Position numbers and translations under genes: made by a program. A stretch of 64,000 nt of DNA, taken from positions 434,001 through 498,000 of the forward strand of contig JALRME010000009.1 in the NCBI GenBank assembly GCA_026120035.1, given 5' to 3'. Position 1 is the stretch's first letter; each line of letters opens with the position of its first letter. The stretch comes from Coleophoma eucalyptorum (lineage: Eukaryota > Ascomycota > Leotiomycetes > Helotiales > Dermateaceae). This document shows, piece after piece, positions 33,915-46,869 of the stretch. A model generated the notes under the pieces. That model was given only the letters and a program-made list of their open reading frames with translations. It ran no database searches and was not told the DNA's origin.

Positions 33915-36790
33915 AGCTGGAGACTTTGTTTCTTGGGATGTGACGGAGCGACAGAAAATGAATTGTCTTCACCATTCAAAATTTCTTCCAGCTCTTGCAG
34001 TGGGATATCTTATCGGTTTAACCAGAGTAATACCGTCAGCCGAGTTGCCCCCTATTGTCAATGTGGGCTAACCGAGACTGGCTGCCTCGAGCGATGGCAA
34101 GTTTGAGCTTACATTGCCTAACTTACCTTTGGCTCCTTCATTCTTTCTTTCTCTATCTCCAAACATTTTCTCATCACTTCCCTGATGCTTGATATGGTGG
34201 AACTCATTATCCAAGCCACTGGCTTTCTATAATATCTCTGAAATGATCTACTCTGCTCATACTCGTCGAACAACTCACGTATCAAAACCGGGGACTTTTA
34301 GGCACGACTAACTCGGCTTTTCCTCGACATGCAACTCAAACTTATCTTTTTACAATAGCAGCACAGCAGCAGTCTAGTCTACCCCATCATTGAGCATTAT
34401 CTGATGGCCAAATCTACTATGAGGATCCCTAACGTGACGCAGTCTCGCCAATCATAATCTGCATATATCATGTTCACGAACTGATAACATTTCCAGTCAT
34501 CCCCGGTGAGATTTGATTTTCTCTTGGAATCTGACCTCTGATATTATATGGCTATCCGCTGGAGAATCAAAACATGCTTCAATCCAAGAAGGATTAGACA
34601 AGCAGAGGATTTCAAACGCTTCAAATTCCTCCGAGTTTTATCGCGGTCCCATTTTCGAATCAGTTGCTGACGTTATTGGGCAGAAATAGCTTGTGATTTG
34701 ATCGCCCTGGTTCGGAGGATCATCCACTTCTATCATACTGTGCTTATAACTTCTAGATTCCTGCTTCTTATCTAAACATAGGAGCCGTAGGTAATCTGGG
34801 ATTCATATAGAATCTCGTTCTGAGTGTCAGACTTCTGCCCAGAAGTTGTAGCACGAATCTGTGCTTCCCAGATTGCTTATCTGCGGCGGCATCACTTTCA
34901 GATCGAGACAACCGTCGACAAGAATACTGTTGAATCACCGAAACCCCCTCAGTAGCTATTCTCCGCAAAGTTCGACCACCAAGGTCGCTCCAGAACTCGT
35001 TTTGCCGAGTTTTGCTGGGCAAAGCCTAACTGAATCCAGATAAGTGGCTTGAAAAATGAATCTCTCTTTGTTGACCTGTACGATAAACTTCAATTTGAAC
35101 TTGGAAGAGAAGGAACTTGTTGGAGTTTCCCGTTGTCAAAAAATATTCACTAACTTTATGAAGATTCTCGGATTGCGCCCCCACAATGACACTCTCATAT
35201 TCGGCCGCTTCCCGCAAGTTCTGGTCTAGGCTGTGAGACTTCAACATTCATCAAACTTAACAGCTCATGAAAATGGTTCGCATGTTGCGCGCACGATCAA
35301 TCATAAATATCCAAGACATTCGTGCGCCATCTTGCAGCATGCTGACCCTGACCATATACCAGACTTCACTTGTAGGTCTGCAATGGGGCGCATCATTGGT
35401 GGATCTGAATGAAATTAACTCGGTTGAGCAGGGCGAAAGTGGAAAAATAACGAGGCGACCAGACATGGTCTCAAAATGGCCGCTCACAGGCCTTGACGCC
35501 GCCCGGTTTGTATGAAGACTCGACGCCTCGCTCTGTACCATGCATGATCCAGCTGACCTATTCCCTCTTAGGATGTTGCAAGATAGATATATAAGGACGG
35601 CTCCTTTAGAAAAAAAAGGAATATTTTTACTGAGAGTTCTGCTTATGCCTATTGACCCTGCTCCTTATCGCTCCTGGCCTGGATCACAACCCCTGCCCAT
35701 ATCGAAATGGCCGCTAAACGGACTTGCATATTTGCCACATATTGACGACAAGTTATTCCCAATGGAGAATATCAGAGCCTGGGTCTGGTCATCGAATTGG
35801 ATGTCCACATGACGCCTTGTTAAGAGACAGACACGGCAGGAAGATGTCCGTTAGGTTATCGGCCTCATTGAGCCTCAATTCATCCTGAGGCTCAGGCGCA
35901 CCGCATTTGCCAAAGACGAATACTGTCCTCCCGAACATCCTGGAAGATATCATTGCTACTGGACGCCACAAAGATCATGTTCACACCTACTTTCATATCC
36001 TTTGGGATGTATCCGGTAGCCGAGAATGAGAAAATCTCTTGGAAGACCATTGCAATCTTGCCCAATGCCTGCGTTCTAATGAGGCGCAGATATGTCTGCA
36101 CTGGCTCAAATTGGCAAGAGACCAGTCCTTCACGATACAGCCAGAGCATTCGTACAAATTCACATCTCGGACCGAGATCGTGCCATCAATATCAGAACGC
36201 AAGAGAAGAGGGTGCAGGTGTTGGCTAAAACTGGGGCCATTTTTCCAGACTCCGAGAATTAATTTTTATTGGTGAGGCTCCCATTCTACATCTGATGCTT
36301 TACATGGCACATCAGTCTTATCACTACTCGCTGCCAAAAACGAGATGCCTGCATAATGGCTAATGGCTTACCAACTTCGGAACCCCGAAATTTTGTTTCT
36401 AGTCAATGCCTTCTGGTAAACCTAACAAAATGGCTGCCACGAGGCAATTGCTACGTATGCAAATTCTATGCAGCATGATCGAAGAAGCTTCGTTATGCAA
36501 GTGTGTGCTTGTTTTCCTGTTCAACAGGATCAAGAAGTTTTTACCTATCAACGTCTTGGTTATCAAAGTCAAGTCCTCACAGGCCGACATGGAGCAACAT
36601 GCAGATTCCTGCCGGGATCAAGATCGACGCAGAATATCATGATCCAATCATGACTGTCACGCGCGATGCCCAATAGACTTATATTGCAAGCACTTAGCAT
36701 ATCCGCGCTTGTCCGCGCTTTCAGACGGGAATTTGTCCTCACTATAGATTCGTATGAGACCCCTCACTTTCAGTCAGATGGACGTACACC
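33915..36790. other. Long gene-poor region with possible gene remnants
   Basis: Almost 2.9 kb without a supported intact gene. The first 200 bp is the NOB1 promoter. At 35267-35812 two adjacent + strand frames share the peptide pattern SKWPLxGL and an 11-base identity (about 35475 and 35706). At 35892-36202 two overlapping - strand frames look protein-like but are out of frame with each other. These may be decayed genes. Confidence 0.35.
35892..36202 (-). pseudogene. Possible degraded gene fragment
   Basis: Two overlapping minus-strand frames have non-random-looking composition: one with SDIDGTISVRDVNLYECSG, the next with LGKIAMVFQEIFSFSATGY. They would join only through a frameshift, because the gap between them is too small for an intron. 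No product is recognised. This is a weak call. Confidence 0.2.
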
Positions 36791-37900
36791 ATGCATGTTC
36801 TTCTCTGTGTTGGAGCACTCAAGAACTACTACGCGGAATTAAAGGCTCTCGGTGACGATCTTGAACATTATGTCTACGAATGTATGGCAAAGCTATTCCT
36901 TAGGGGAGTAAACTACTAAGCATTAGCAGGGTCTCCACTCGCGTCGCAGGACATCAGCCACCAAGTCAGCCTCCAGGCATGACCACGGATCCAGTTCAAA
37001 TACACAGACGAGCAGTCCGAATACTAGCTTCCTCTTCATCGTTAATGAGGTAGAAGCTAACGATAATCCAGAGGATGTCGGAAGTGTTGCACCAAACATT
37101 GTCAATGGACGTTGGACGCCTCCAAACCAGGCACAAGGCTTTAAACATCCCGTTGCAGGGCATATCTATAGATGGGCGGATGGTGAAGTTAGCTGGGCAG
37201 AAGGCTATTCCTGGTTGGATGAACCACAGTTAGACTCAAGCAATGTCTACTATGCTCAAGGCAAAATTACATGCTCAAGCCTCCCTGCGTACATACAACC
37301 AGAATACTACCGAGGTTTAACTGTATTCTACTGCAATAATTTTGACAGATTCTACGCGGCTTGCGACGACGTTTCAATCCGCAGTATCGAGGAATGCTAT
37401 GACCCAGTCCACTATGGTTGGCATCCTCTTACGTTTGCCCATGGAAGGAATAATATCTCTTATGCTATACAAGCAGGAGATAAAGACACTGTCATCGCCC
37501 ACCGTGCGAGTTGGATCAGTCAAGTGATACCGAATGCCTACCGGTCTCGTAACGGTCCTAACGAAGGTGGTCTTTCAGGCTATTTGCCACTTATTGTTGC
37601 TCTTATCGCTTTCTCATGTACCAACCAGTCCCTAAGCTACGCGCTTCTACGGGACCAATGCTGGCGAAATTATAAATGGCGAGAACATCGGTATGAAAAT
37701 GGGCGTAAGTTACCTATTATCTCGCTTCTCAGCTCTACCAGCTAAACCCTACTAAGACGTCCATACTAACTGTTAAGCTAGGCATTGAGAGACGTGGAAT
37801 GGTGGTCTCTGTCTATACGGACCCTGAGAATTTAGAAGGGTCGACACAGGAAAGGCTCCGTGCTCTCGAGGAGGGTCCGAATCCTATCTTTACACGCTGA
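36791..37900 (+). CDS. Hypothetical protein (about 318 aa)
   Basis: I do not recognise the family. The well-supported part is an open frame from about 36927 to 37704 plus a last exon 37782-37900, joined across a 77-bp intron (GTAAGT to GCTAG, with CTAAC) that splits an Arg codon and yields a Glu/Arg-rich end reading VVSVYTDPENLEGSTQERL. Upstream, the only consistent start found is the ATG at 36791 with an intron 36882-36957; the phases then agree, giving 318 residues. The protein is rich in Trp and Tyr (HIYRWADGEVSWAEGYSWL) and has one hydrophobic stretch, GYLPLIVALIAFSC. The first exon is the weak point. It is isolated between a gene-poor stretch and AP-1 mu. Confidence 0.5.
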
Positions 37901-38443
37901 GCTAGGAGTCGACCCCGCCCGCAGTAATTTTGGTCCTGCGGCGCGTTCAGCTCTTCTAATGAAGTATACGTTTTTAATACAGTCTGGATTTTGCTGAAAG
38001 CCAAAGATACCATGGGATGTGAGGGGTACGGTTGTCGCTTTTCGAATCCTGTTGACAAAATCCTTGTTTTGTTTTTTTTTAACATGTTCGCCGGGTCAGG
38101 ACAGAAATCAATATCAATATCTTCCTCAGGCATATCCTTCTAAGGTTCGGGCATATGAATCTCGTAGAAACCAAGCCCACACTCCAACGGTATTGCACGT
38201 TTCTCTCCTGGATTATTTTCTGTTCATTTGCTTGCTCAACTGCTTGCCTACTTTGCTATATAACAAGGCTAGCTTTGAGCAAAGAACCCCATGCTAAAAT
38301 CCCGCAAGTGCCTGAAATGCGTCTTTTGGGTGCCTGCCCTGCCCTGCCTATTTCGCTACTTGTAAGCATCGCATTGCACTCGGCGACGCTTCTCAGTCTT
38401 TAAAATCGGCCTGATCTGGTAGCTTTGAGGTTTCGCACTATGT
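37901..38443. other. Intergenic between convergent genes
   Basis: 3' ends of the hypothetical gene and AP-1 mu. A T run at about 38070-38079 is the only notable feature. Confidence 0.4.
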
Positions 38444-40066
38444 TCAGCTCACGTCTGGTAAACGGACTGCTATGTCTCCTGATTGTGTAATATATCGGAC
38501 CCATGGTAGGGATGGGTATTGCAACTAAGTTTTTTGTTAGCTAAGTCATAGAGTAGACAATGAAGCGAGTGTGCATTTGCGGATCGTTCCCCAACCCTGG
38601 GCTTTATTGGAAGCCTAAAAGCACAGCAGTCACCAGAAGTAACATGCGCCAGGGTCTCCCATCGGTTGTATCATTGAGGAAGTCGGACAGAAACCCACCT
38701 TTGGTTCAATAATCTTGAGGTACCGGACTTGGATACCGCTGGTGGTGAAGTAAGGGATTTCAAACTTCACACTGATAGGTCTCTTGGCTCCTTTGCTACC
38801 TCCAAGACCGCCCATGCTGCCTCCAAATCCTCCAGTCATGCCACCACCGTGCTCATCGTCCCCCTTTACGCTGGGCAGACCAAGCTCAGCGCGCATGAGG
38901 AATTCCTTGTTACCTCCAAACTGCTTGATTTTCCACACAATAGCACTCTTCTCGGGCGCATAGTGTACGGTTCCGATGTTGGTGCGGAATCTTGGTGAGT
39001 CTGCATCTTCTGGGACTGGTACTGTGATCTCTACGTTGTTGGCAGTGCTACGTCGCTTGAATTGTGCCTTGGCCTTGAGCATATACTCGATTCTGCTTCC
39101 GGAATGTGATTCTACAATGCACTCTACCCAAATTAGAGGTTTGACTTGTGTGTTGAGACGGTATGACATGAGTTCAAATTCACCATCGGGTGGAATGAAG
39201 GAAATTGTGCGGTCGTTTTCGAATCGTGACAGTCGTACACATTGGTGGAACTTTACATCCTCCATCTCAATGGCCTTTCCTCTCGTTGCACGGCCGGTCG
39301 TCTCGAACATGACCTTATCATTCAGGCCTAGTCGTAATTCAGGCATCCCGGATAGATAACACTTCATCTTGATCGCACCCAAAATTTCAGACCGGAGCAC
39401 ATTTCCGTTGGATGAAACGAGGAGATTGAGAGATTCAACAACATCGAGAAAGACTTCGTTCTTTCGGTACCGAATTCCTTCTGATCGCCATGAGACTGCA
39501 TTTGTTACGGCTATAGGTGGTCTTGCTTGAATTTCAAGTTTATGTGATTCTTGGGTGATGTATTCTTGTAGGATCTTTGACTCAGTTGTCTGTGGGTATC
39601 CAAAGTCCATCATCTCGTCCAGTAATTCATAAATGATGACAAAGTTATCCCGTATGGATTCTTCCTCGAGTTCTTTGAAGTATTCGGTGAAGACCTCGAC
39701 GATCTTGTGGAGGAAGAGAAGGATTTCGGCGGCATTTGTGTTACGTTTCGTCAGTGCCAGGAGGAATAGGTTGTTGTGTCTGATATAGAGATACTGATGG
39801 GAAGTCAGAGAAGATCCTTAATTTGTAAGGGCGTGGCATGGTACATTGATGCCTTCATCAGAGAAACATGGAGGCACAGCGGAGCTCTCTTCTTCAGCTT
39901 CACTCAGTAATATTGGGAACTTCTCGACCGCTGACATGGGAATATCTCCTCTATAATTGCGCGCCAAGAGGGTCTACATAGGGCACATCAGCGAAGGTTG
40001 AATAATCTGCGATTTGGACACTGTTACCTTGCCCTTGAGGTCGAGGAAGAATACTGCTGAGGCCAT
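38444..40066 (-). CDS. APM1: AP-1 clathrin adaptor complex subunit mu
   Basis: Medium chain of the AP-1 adaptor, which selects cargo for clathrin vesicles between the trans-Golgi and endosomes. Four exons: 40066-40028 (MASAVFFLDLKGK), 39973-39845, 39793-38699 and 38524-38444, with introns of 54, 51 and 174 bp, all phase-consistent. The result is 447 residues, the normal length. The longin-type N-terminal part contains LLARNYRGDIPMSAVEKF and PCFSDEGIN. The mu-homology domain starts at SWRSEGIRYRKNEVFLDV and ends with RYITQSGDIAVRLPDV. A Gly/Met-rich insert lies before RPISVKFEIPYF. Reading through the last intron would wrongly end the protein about 24 residues past LKIIEPK. Confidence 0.97.
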
Positions 40067-41646
40067 GGTAATCGAAGCTCAAGAGCTTGCAGAAGTTGAC
40101 AGAATATGAATTGCCAAGAAGGCTGGCCAGATTCAAAAGCAGTGGAGCATTCGTACTTTGCGGAGCAATAAAGAACTCTGAGCGCAAGTGGTATATTCGT
40201 AAACCCCACGTCTCCCAGAGAGCTCCAGAGTGGCATCCCCGTTCCAAGGCGCAAGCCTCAGGCAAACACATATCTACCTTATTCTGACGCTGTGCTGCTA
40301 ACCAATTACAGACTAGCTAAACCTCGCTTGAAAGGTATTTAGCAGCAGAAAATCTCCAAACAAATCTTCTTCTCTCCTTATGCATCCTTTTTAGACAGTG
40401 CTGAGCAGCAATAGCAGACTAGAGTTGGCATTCTGTCAACTCTGACTTGCTTCCCAATTTGTGATTTAGCGATTGTGGATTGCAAAGACCAACCCATAAG
40501 GTGCCATAAGAGCTGAACTTGCACGGCGCACTCGTGTGCCATCATTGCTTCAACGGCGTCAGAGGCACCAAACATACTATATTCATTAGACATCCCTTTT
40601 AAAACAATTTCCTGGCTTCTTTGCCCGCTTGCATTGTTTTCTACTACGTCCCGATGGTCCGGAGAGGTGCTGCAAAGCAGAACGGGAAGCGCAAACTGGT
40701 ACAGTGATTTCGTAGAACAGAAGGGCAGCTCTGCATTAAGGTTTTAACGCGCTGGCTGGATGTGGTTTTGTATTGGCGCATACTTCTATGTGGCATCGCA
40801 ATCGACCATGGTCGTGCTCGTAGTCCTCATAGGGCCAACAAAGATGGACAAGGGAAAAGCCATCACTTATCAAAGTTTGGAGCGGCTCTGGAGAGCGTAA
40901 AGCTTACCTTGGCTTTATCCATTAATTGTTTGTGACTTCCAACGGCCAGGCTACTAGACAATTGTGGGGTTTCACCTATGTGACAAAAGAGAAAAAGTTC
41001 ATCGAGAAAGCGCACCGTTGCGTCATGAACACCACAACCCAAGCCTCAAGCATACTTCGTAATGCTGCCCATTTCTCTTCACGCGCTGAGTCTTCGCCTT
41101 GACACCTTGACGCAGGGATTGACTAGCCCTGCCCTGCGCGGATCTGGTACAAGTTTGAACCGAGACCTCTCTTGCCTTCCATGTGATCCATCAATTCCAC
41201 TGCTAGTAGCTACTTACCACCTCCTCATCCTGCCTCCTCTCCCTCTCTCGCACTACTCACCCCTCCTTCTACTCGACTGTATCCCACCCTTCGACCCTTC
41301 GACCCTTTGACGATATACTAGGCATCATGTATAATCCTAACATCTCGCAATAGCCTGCAAGCAACATCTCACGCTATCGTGATCCATTGTGGGGCATTGT
41401 CGCAAAGTGTCCGAGTTCGCATTATCACAAGCAAATTCAATTGCAACAGACCACCCGCTTTTCCGCCGAAGCCTCACCATAATCTCGCCCACGATCACGA
41501 CTGCGAAGCATTCGACTGCTGGCGCCTCCCAAAACTGTTGAGTCGGTCGTGTATGGTATATGATAACTGAGAGCTGCTTCTCCGTCACCTCCACCTTACT
41601 CTGCGAACCTCACACCACTGCGAAACCAGCCGAGTTTGCGACCATA
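40067..41646. other. Intergenic, divergent promoters
   Basis: Between AP-1 mu (-) and the Opi1 gene (+). About 41210-41310 is strongly pyrimidine-rich. The Opi1 frame is open back to 41560, but the context favours the ATG at 41647. No RNA or repeat is found. Confidence 0.45.
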
Positions 41647-43395
41647 ATGGAGCAGCAGCAGCAGCGGGAGCAACCTCCCTCATATCAGTCCCACGATCCC
41701 CAGTCTATAAGTCTACCACCCGCTCCAACCTCCGAATTTACACCGATTCACCATGAACGAAAATTGCCGCCTCTGCCTGCGACTCCTGTAGAAGCTCGAT
41801 ATCGAGCTGAGACTTCTTCCACTGATCAACCTTTCAATTGGCCTTCATCCAATCCTCTGACTGCATATTACCAACCTGGCCCTGCGAAACTCTCCCCTAT
41901 ACATAACGCGACCAACAATACAGACTCTCCTTCTGCTATGGACCTGGATGTTTCTACACCAGACAGCCGAGGACATCGCGGTGGTAGTGTCTTGTCGATA
42001 GACGACCCAGATGTGCGCCTTGCTGCAGAAGCGCTCGGAGATCTCAGAGCTGGTATGTGTCTCTGATATTGAAATATGCTCATGCTGACGAGTTCTCTAG
42101 ACTTTATAACATCTCCGCCACAGTCGCATACATCGTTATCCACCTCTTCCCCAGCCACATTCCAATCTGGAACTCAAACAACACAGAACCCCGAACCTCT
42201 TCTTTCACTTCTCACAACATCCCACCCGTTGATTGGAAACGCCATTGGGGGCTCTCTTTCAGCATATTCTGCCTCGAAGAATTACAGTCCGAGGTTTAAG
42301 TCAAGCGCTGAATATGTAGAGAGACGCTTTACACCAGTCGTTAATACGGTTGGCACGATTAATCGCATTACTGGTGTAGAAGGGGGAGTCCGGTGGTTCC
42401 TAGGATCTCGTCGACCAAGCCATCATGCACCATCAGATCTTGAGAATGGATCGGAGTCACACAAGCGACGTAAGTTTGATCGGACGGACACAGATCATGA
42501 AATGGACAGGAATTACTCAAGGGATCCATATGCTGTCTATAGACATGAACAGCAAAGGGATCGCAGACCGAGTCAAACATCCACAACAGATAGTTTACCG
42601 GCGTATGACGACTATCGAAGCCCTAGCTACGAAGCGACACAACAAGCACTTGTAGCAACTCACAGCGAAGACCCAGACAGCCCTGGAAGCAGTTGGCAGT
42701 CTCGACTCGTTCTTTCTACGAGTGGCTTGAGCATCGCCATGAGCGAGGAGAGTTTGCGGAGTCTGAAGTACTGTTTAGGATGGCTGCGGTGGGCGAACGA
42801 GCATATCGGGAAAGTCACTCACGCATTAAAGACTGTGCTTGAACAGTATGAAGCTGGTCCTGGAAACTCGATTGAAGGAGCAGCGCCAAACGAAAAATCC
42901 GGGCAACTTATTGTAAGGAGCGAGGCAGAGAGATCGGCTTTGGCCGCAAAGGTTGCAGAGCTTAAATCAGACGTGCTGAAAACGCTCAAGAATGTGGTCG
43001 ACATTGTGTCTAAGTACGCTGGTGGTGCTCTTCCAGAAAACGCCAAAGAACTGGTTCGAAAGCATCTTACATCACTGCCTCAACGCTTCAGACTTGCAAG
43101 TACGATATCCGTGAAGGAGACTAGAGCTGGGGAGAAGGGTGACCGCGATATCACCGAGGGTGCAAAGCGTGTAATGGTCCTGGCGAAGGAGGGACTAGAC
43201 ATGATGGCTCAAGTTTCCGGTGTTCTTGATGGCACCATTGTTAGTGCCGAAGAGTGGTGCGAAAGACTGGGAAGGAAGAAGAGAGAAGAAGCAGAGGCTG
43301 CTTCTCAGAAGCCTGCTGTACCAGCTTGGCATGCAGATATTCCAGATTCTTCGGATGACCATGCACAAACCTTAGCTGATGCTAAGTTGAGCTAG
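41647..43395 (+). CDS. OPI1: Opi1-family transcriptional regulator
   Basis: Opi1 represses phospholipid-synthesis genes in yeast and binds phosphatidic acid and the ER. Two exons with a 48-bp intron (42053-42100) give 566 residues from MEQQQQREQPPSYQ. Conserved Opi1 blocks are LSIDDPDVRLAAEALGDLR then DFITSPP at the splice junction, HPLIGNAIGGSLSAYSASK, YVERRFTPVVNTVGTINRI, SLRSLKYCLGWLRWANEHI with the following helix, and the C-terminal ITEGAKRVMVLAKEGLDMM segment. A basic KRRKFDR patch may act as a nuclear signal. The role in filamentous fungi is less studied; control of lipid genes is inferred from the family. Confidence 0.95.
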
Positions 43396-43850
43396 ACGTC
43401 GCGACCTCTTTCTATCCAATAAACCTACACTAGCGTCACTTTTTGCAGATTACGAAAAGGTTCGGAGTCTTGGTTAATGCCTGAACTGTTATATACCACA
43501 TGGGACTGGATATGAAAATTACTTTGGATTAGGACGATTGTATATATTTATATAGCTTTCTTGGTGCAGCGGTTTTAGCAGCTTCGCAGCGAACTTTCAG
43601 TAGCTACAGTGCCATAAAGCGATTCGAGTATTTGACTTCGATGGAATATAACATACGTTACTTTTCGGTCTTTAAAAATCATCTGCGATAACAGCGAGTC
43701 CATTTCTAGCTATCAACTACATGCTTCGGGGTCGTTCTTGCCAGGTCTGGGGCTTCTGAGCACAGTATGTATTGCACGATCGTAGTCTCGGGCCTTTTTG
43801 TACTTCAGGTCTTCGTTGAACAGATAATCACCAAGTCCTTGACTCACTAA
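43396..43850. other. Intergenic
   Basis: 3' side of the Opi1 gene and promoter of the membrane protein gene. No feature is recognised. Confidence 0.4.
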
Positions 43851-45923
43851 ATGAAAGAACTTCATGACGGATATCGCACTGCAGCCATGCCATTATCAAA
43901 CCAACATCGACGATCGATCCTCAAGGATTGTGGCTATATCCTACTACCTACCATATTCTTAATCCATTTCACCGCCACGGGAACTACAGTCTTGATCTAT
44001 ACACTTGTCATGAACCGTCCAACGCCAACTAACTATACCATTGGTGCCGCTATCACCTTCGCCATCATTCTATCCATGCTAGCAGCAATTCACTTGTTTT
44101 TATACTGCAGACAGCGATTCAGCAAAGTCTACGCAACAGAGAAAAGCTCAACATCTGGCTCTAGCGGCACTGACGACTCGGAATCGAAATTGCGGACTAG
44201 ACTCCGAAATTTCTTGCAGCGATATAGCAGGAGCTCGCAGGCATTTCTGTGGTACAAAGAGAGGTTTCTTGATAGTGAACAGCGGAAGAAGAATGCTGAG
44301 GAAAAAGATAAATTCGTGAAGGCGAAAGAAGTTTGGCGCCAGAGTGGTGATACTGTCGAACCCGACCCAAACCCAGAACTTAGTGGTCGTATTTTCAGGA
44401 AGTCTCACGATCATGGATATCATAGGAAATATGAAGGAGAACATTTACAGCAGCAAGAGAGGAGTATTCAGGCCTCAGCATCGATGAAGCGAGTTACTCT
44501 TGAACCTAACGATGTCACTATTATTACTGAAGGCTATCGAAATCAAAACCGGGTTCAGAATACGGAGAGAGGTCTAGAACTCCCAGAGATGCATAACCAA
44601 GCTGCATCCAGGATTTGTGCTGCACCACCACAGCATTATTATCATGCAGAAATGAGAAGCTCACAGGTGTCTGCGAACGGAGCTGAGATCCGCCAGGTTC
44701 TTCAAGACCAGAGGTCATACAATAACGATACCAAGAGACGGCAGAACGCCGATTTTCGGGCGCCCAGCCGGTCAGGCTTCCAAGCAGGTACTTTCAACGG
44801 AGACATGATTCCTATTCGTCATCCATCCCCAAACACCATGGCTTCAGTTACTCAGCAGAGAGAAAAGTCAGATCTGCCACGCATGCTTACAGCAGCACCT
44901 CGAACAATAAATAAGTATCAATTTTCGCCGCAGTCCAACATCAGGTTCCAAGGGCAGAATCCTAGCGAGGTGAAATCTTATAGGACGTGCAGACAAGCAT
45001 TTGAACATTACCAGGTAACTTTTCCCCTCGCCCTCGCCCAAGCAAACCAACCCTGTCAAGAGGTTCCGCACAGGGTACATAGCACAGGCTCAAATGCGCA
45101 AAGTTCTGCCGCTTCTCAGACTGCTCATCATACAACATCTCAAGGTAATCGTTCACCGGAACAGTGTTTGCCGCGGCGTCGGTTTTCAAGCCCCGGACTT
45201 GACGAAGGACTACACGCTATAAAAAATATAGTGGTGACCAAGAATGAGCTTCGAAGAAAGCCAACTATGGGAAGTGCTAAGATGTACACGGAGAGGCTTC
45301 GGCAACGACAACAGCAACCTCCAATGCGCAATAACTACATGCCGCATCAGCTTGATGTACTTCAAAAGACTCCAATATCCAACACTCTCAAAATCATCAC
45401 AAATGACAACGAAGCTGCACGTAAGCCAGCATGCATAGAATTGGCAGCTAGTTCAAAGACGCTGACAAGTGCTGCTCTCAAAAGAACTCCACGATCGCAG
45501 ATTAATCTGACTCCCAACGCTTCCCACGTCCCAATGGTCACAGACCCGTCGGAGATTGAGGCTCTGGATAGAGAGGGAGAGGTGGTGCGCAGGGACAGAG
45601 CACAGGCAAGGGTAGTCAAAGGAGAGAAACTTGTGGTTCAAGATGAATATGACGAGTCAAAAAGAAAATTGCATCTGACGTGCGCTACTGTCAACTCTCT
45701 TGCGCGCGCCACCAAGCAGGAGCCAGGCATCCGGACGTCTAAACTCGCTTCGCAAGGAAGAGCCGTGGAGCGACATGGACCACCAACTCGATACAGCCGT
45801 GGGGGCGGGGATGCTGTCGACACAACCAACCACAACCATGCCCCTAATCTAAATTCCACTGCCTCTCTGATTTCACTGACAGAGAATTTTGGAATCGCAC
45901 AAGCTTATATGCGACTCTCTTAA
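43851..45923 (+). CDS. Two-helix membrane protein with long disordered tail (690 aa)
   Basis: Not a family I recognise. One uninterrupted frame. Two hydrophobic segments lie near the N-terminus: ILLPTIFLIHFTATGTTVLI at about residues 31-50 and AAITFAIILSMLAAIHLFLYC at about residues 65-86. They are followed by about 600 polar residues rich in Gln, Arg, Ser and Asn with no visible domain. A hairpin-like membrane anchor with a cytosolic tail is the simplest reading. A second ATG at 43887 (MPLSNQHRR) has a good context and could be the real start; that would shorten the protein by 12 residues. Confidence 0.75.
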   Translation: MKELHDGYRTAAMPLSNQHRRSILKDCGYILLPTIFLIHFTATGTTVLIYTLVMNRPTPTNYTIGAAITFAIILSMLAAIHLFLYCRQRFSKVYATEKSSTSGSSGTDDSESKLRTRLRNFLQRYSRSSQAFLWYKERFLDSEQRKKNAEEKDKFVKAKEVWRQSGDTVEPDPNPELSGRIFRKSHDHGYHRKYEGEHLQQQERSIQASASMKRVTLEPNDVTIITEGYRNQNRVQNTERGLELPEMHNQAASRICAAPPQHYYHAEMRSSQVSANGAEIRQVLQDQRSYNNDTKRRQNADFRAPSRSGFQAGTFNGDMIPIRHPSPNTMASVTQQREKSDLPRMLTAAPRTINKYQFSPQSNIRFQGQNPSEVKSYRTCRQAFEHYQVTFPLALAQANQPCQEVPHRVHSTGSNAQSSAASQTAHHTTSQGNRSPEQCLPRRRFSSPGLDEGLHAIKNIVVTKNELRRKPTMGSAKMYTERLRQRQQQPPMRNNYMPHQLDVLQKTPISNTLKIITNDNEAARKPACIELAASSKTLTSAALKRTPRSQINLTPNASHVPMVTDPSEIEALDREGEVVRRDRAQARVVKGEKLVVQDEYDESKRKLHLTCATVNSLARATKQEPGIRTSKLASQGRAVERHGPPTRYSRGGGDAVDTTNHNHAPNLNSTASLISLTENFGIAQAYMRLS

Positions 45924-46869
45924 TACCTTCTTTTCTAAGAGAAACCCCTTGGTGCAAGTGCAAAAGCACTTTACTACTAGGTAGTGAGATAACTGGAGTA
46001 AAGAAAAGTAGAAATGGAACTTCCATGAGAGAGAAAAGCAAATCTTGCCTCCTAAACCGGCGTACAAGCATTTCCACATTCTACCGGCCGCAGCACAAGC
46101 CGCCTCCATGGAGCGGCATTACAAAGCTCAGAGAACTCCAAAGGAAACAGCTTGTGCCACTCCCCGTCTAGCGAAATCACAACGCGGGGCTATGATGTGA
46201 TGCGGTGTGACATTAAAAGTATAATAATCCATCTTTGCTTCAGCTCTCTCTGCATGCCACTGACGCCTGTTTGCTATGGGAAGTGGACTGGCTGCGTAAA
46301 CACTGATCTTTTGGCGTTTACCCCTTGCAACCACACGCGCACGCATATACACCGACACACCCACCCGTGCATAAACCAAACGGTCTCTTTCCATAAGGCA
46401 GCAATAGAAGCCCATTGCAAGTGGTGCGGTTTCTCCACTGCTACTGTACTTTAGAATAGCTGTTGGAGGATTGGCTGTGAAATGAATGGGCAAGAATACC
46501 TATCTTTGAGACGGGAGTTGAGTTGCTTCTCGCATAGATTCCGAAACGTTCAGGTACATAAGCGACGAGGCACCACGGGGAGTGGCTTGGCCGCAGCAGT
46601 GCTCACCTAGCATCTAAGAGGCTATGTCTGGCTAAGGAGGGAATCAGCATGAACGCCTAGATAATCATACTGAGTCGAACGGGTAATCGAGAAACTTAGA
46701 AGAGTCTAGCATTCTTACATTTCGGCATCTACTGCCATCGTTTGCTAAAGAGTGAAGATTTCGAGCATCTCTACTTAAGTATCTTGGAAACCCTGCTGAA
46801 AGAAACGACCCCGAAAATACATCCTGTAACATTCTTGTATTACCTTCCAGTCTTCCTTCCCTTCATTCT
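45924..46869. other. Intergenic
   Basis: 3' end of the membrane protein gene and promoter of the dehydrogenase gene. A CAC/ACA-rich patch lies at about 46330-46370. No gene is supported. Confidence 0.4.

Noticed and set aside
33190..34106. Plus-strand frames opposite NOB1
   Set aside because: They overlap the confident NOB1 coding sequence on the other strand.
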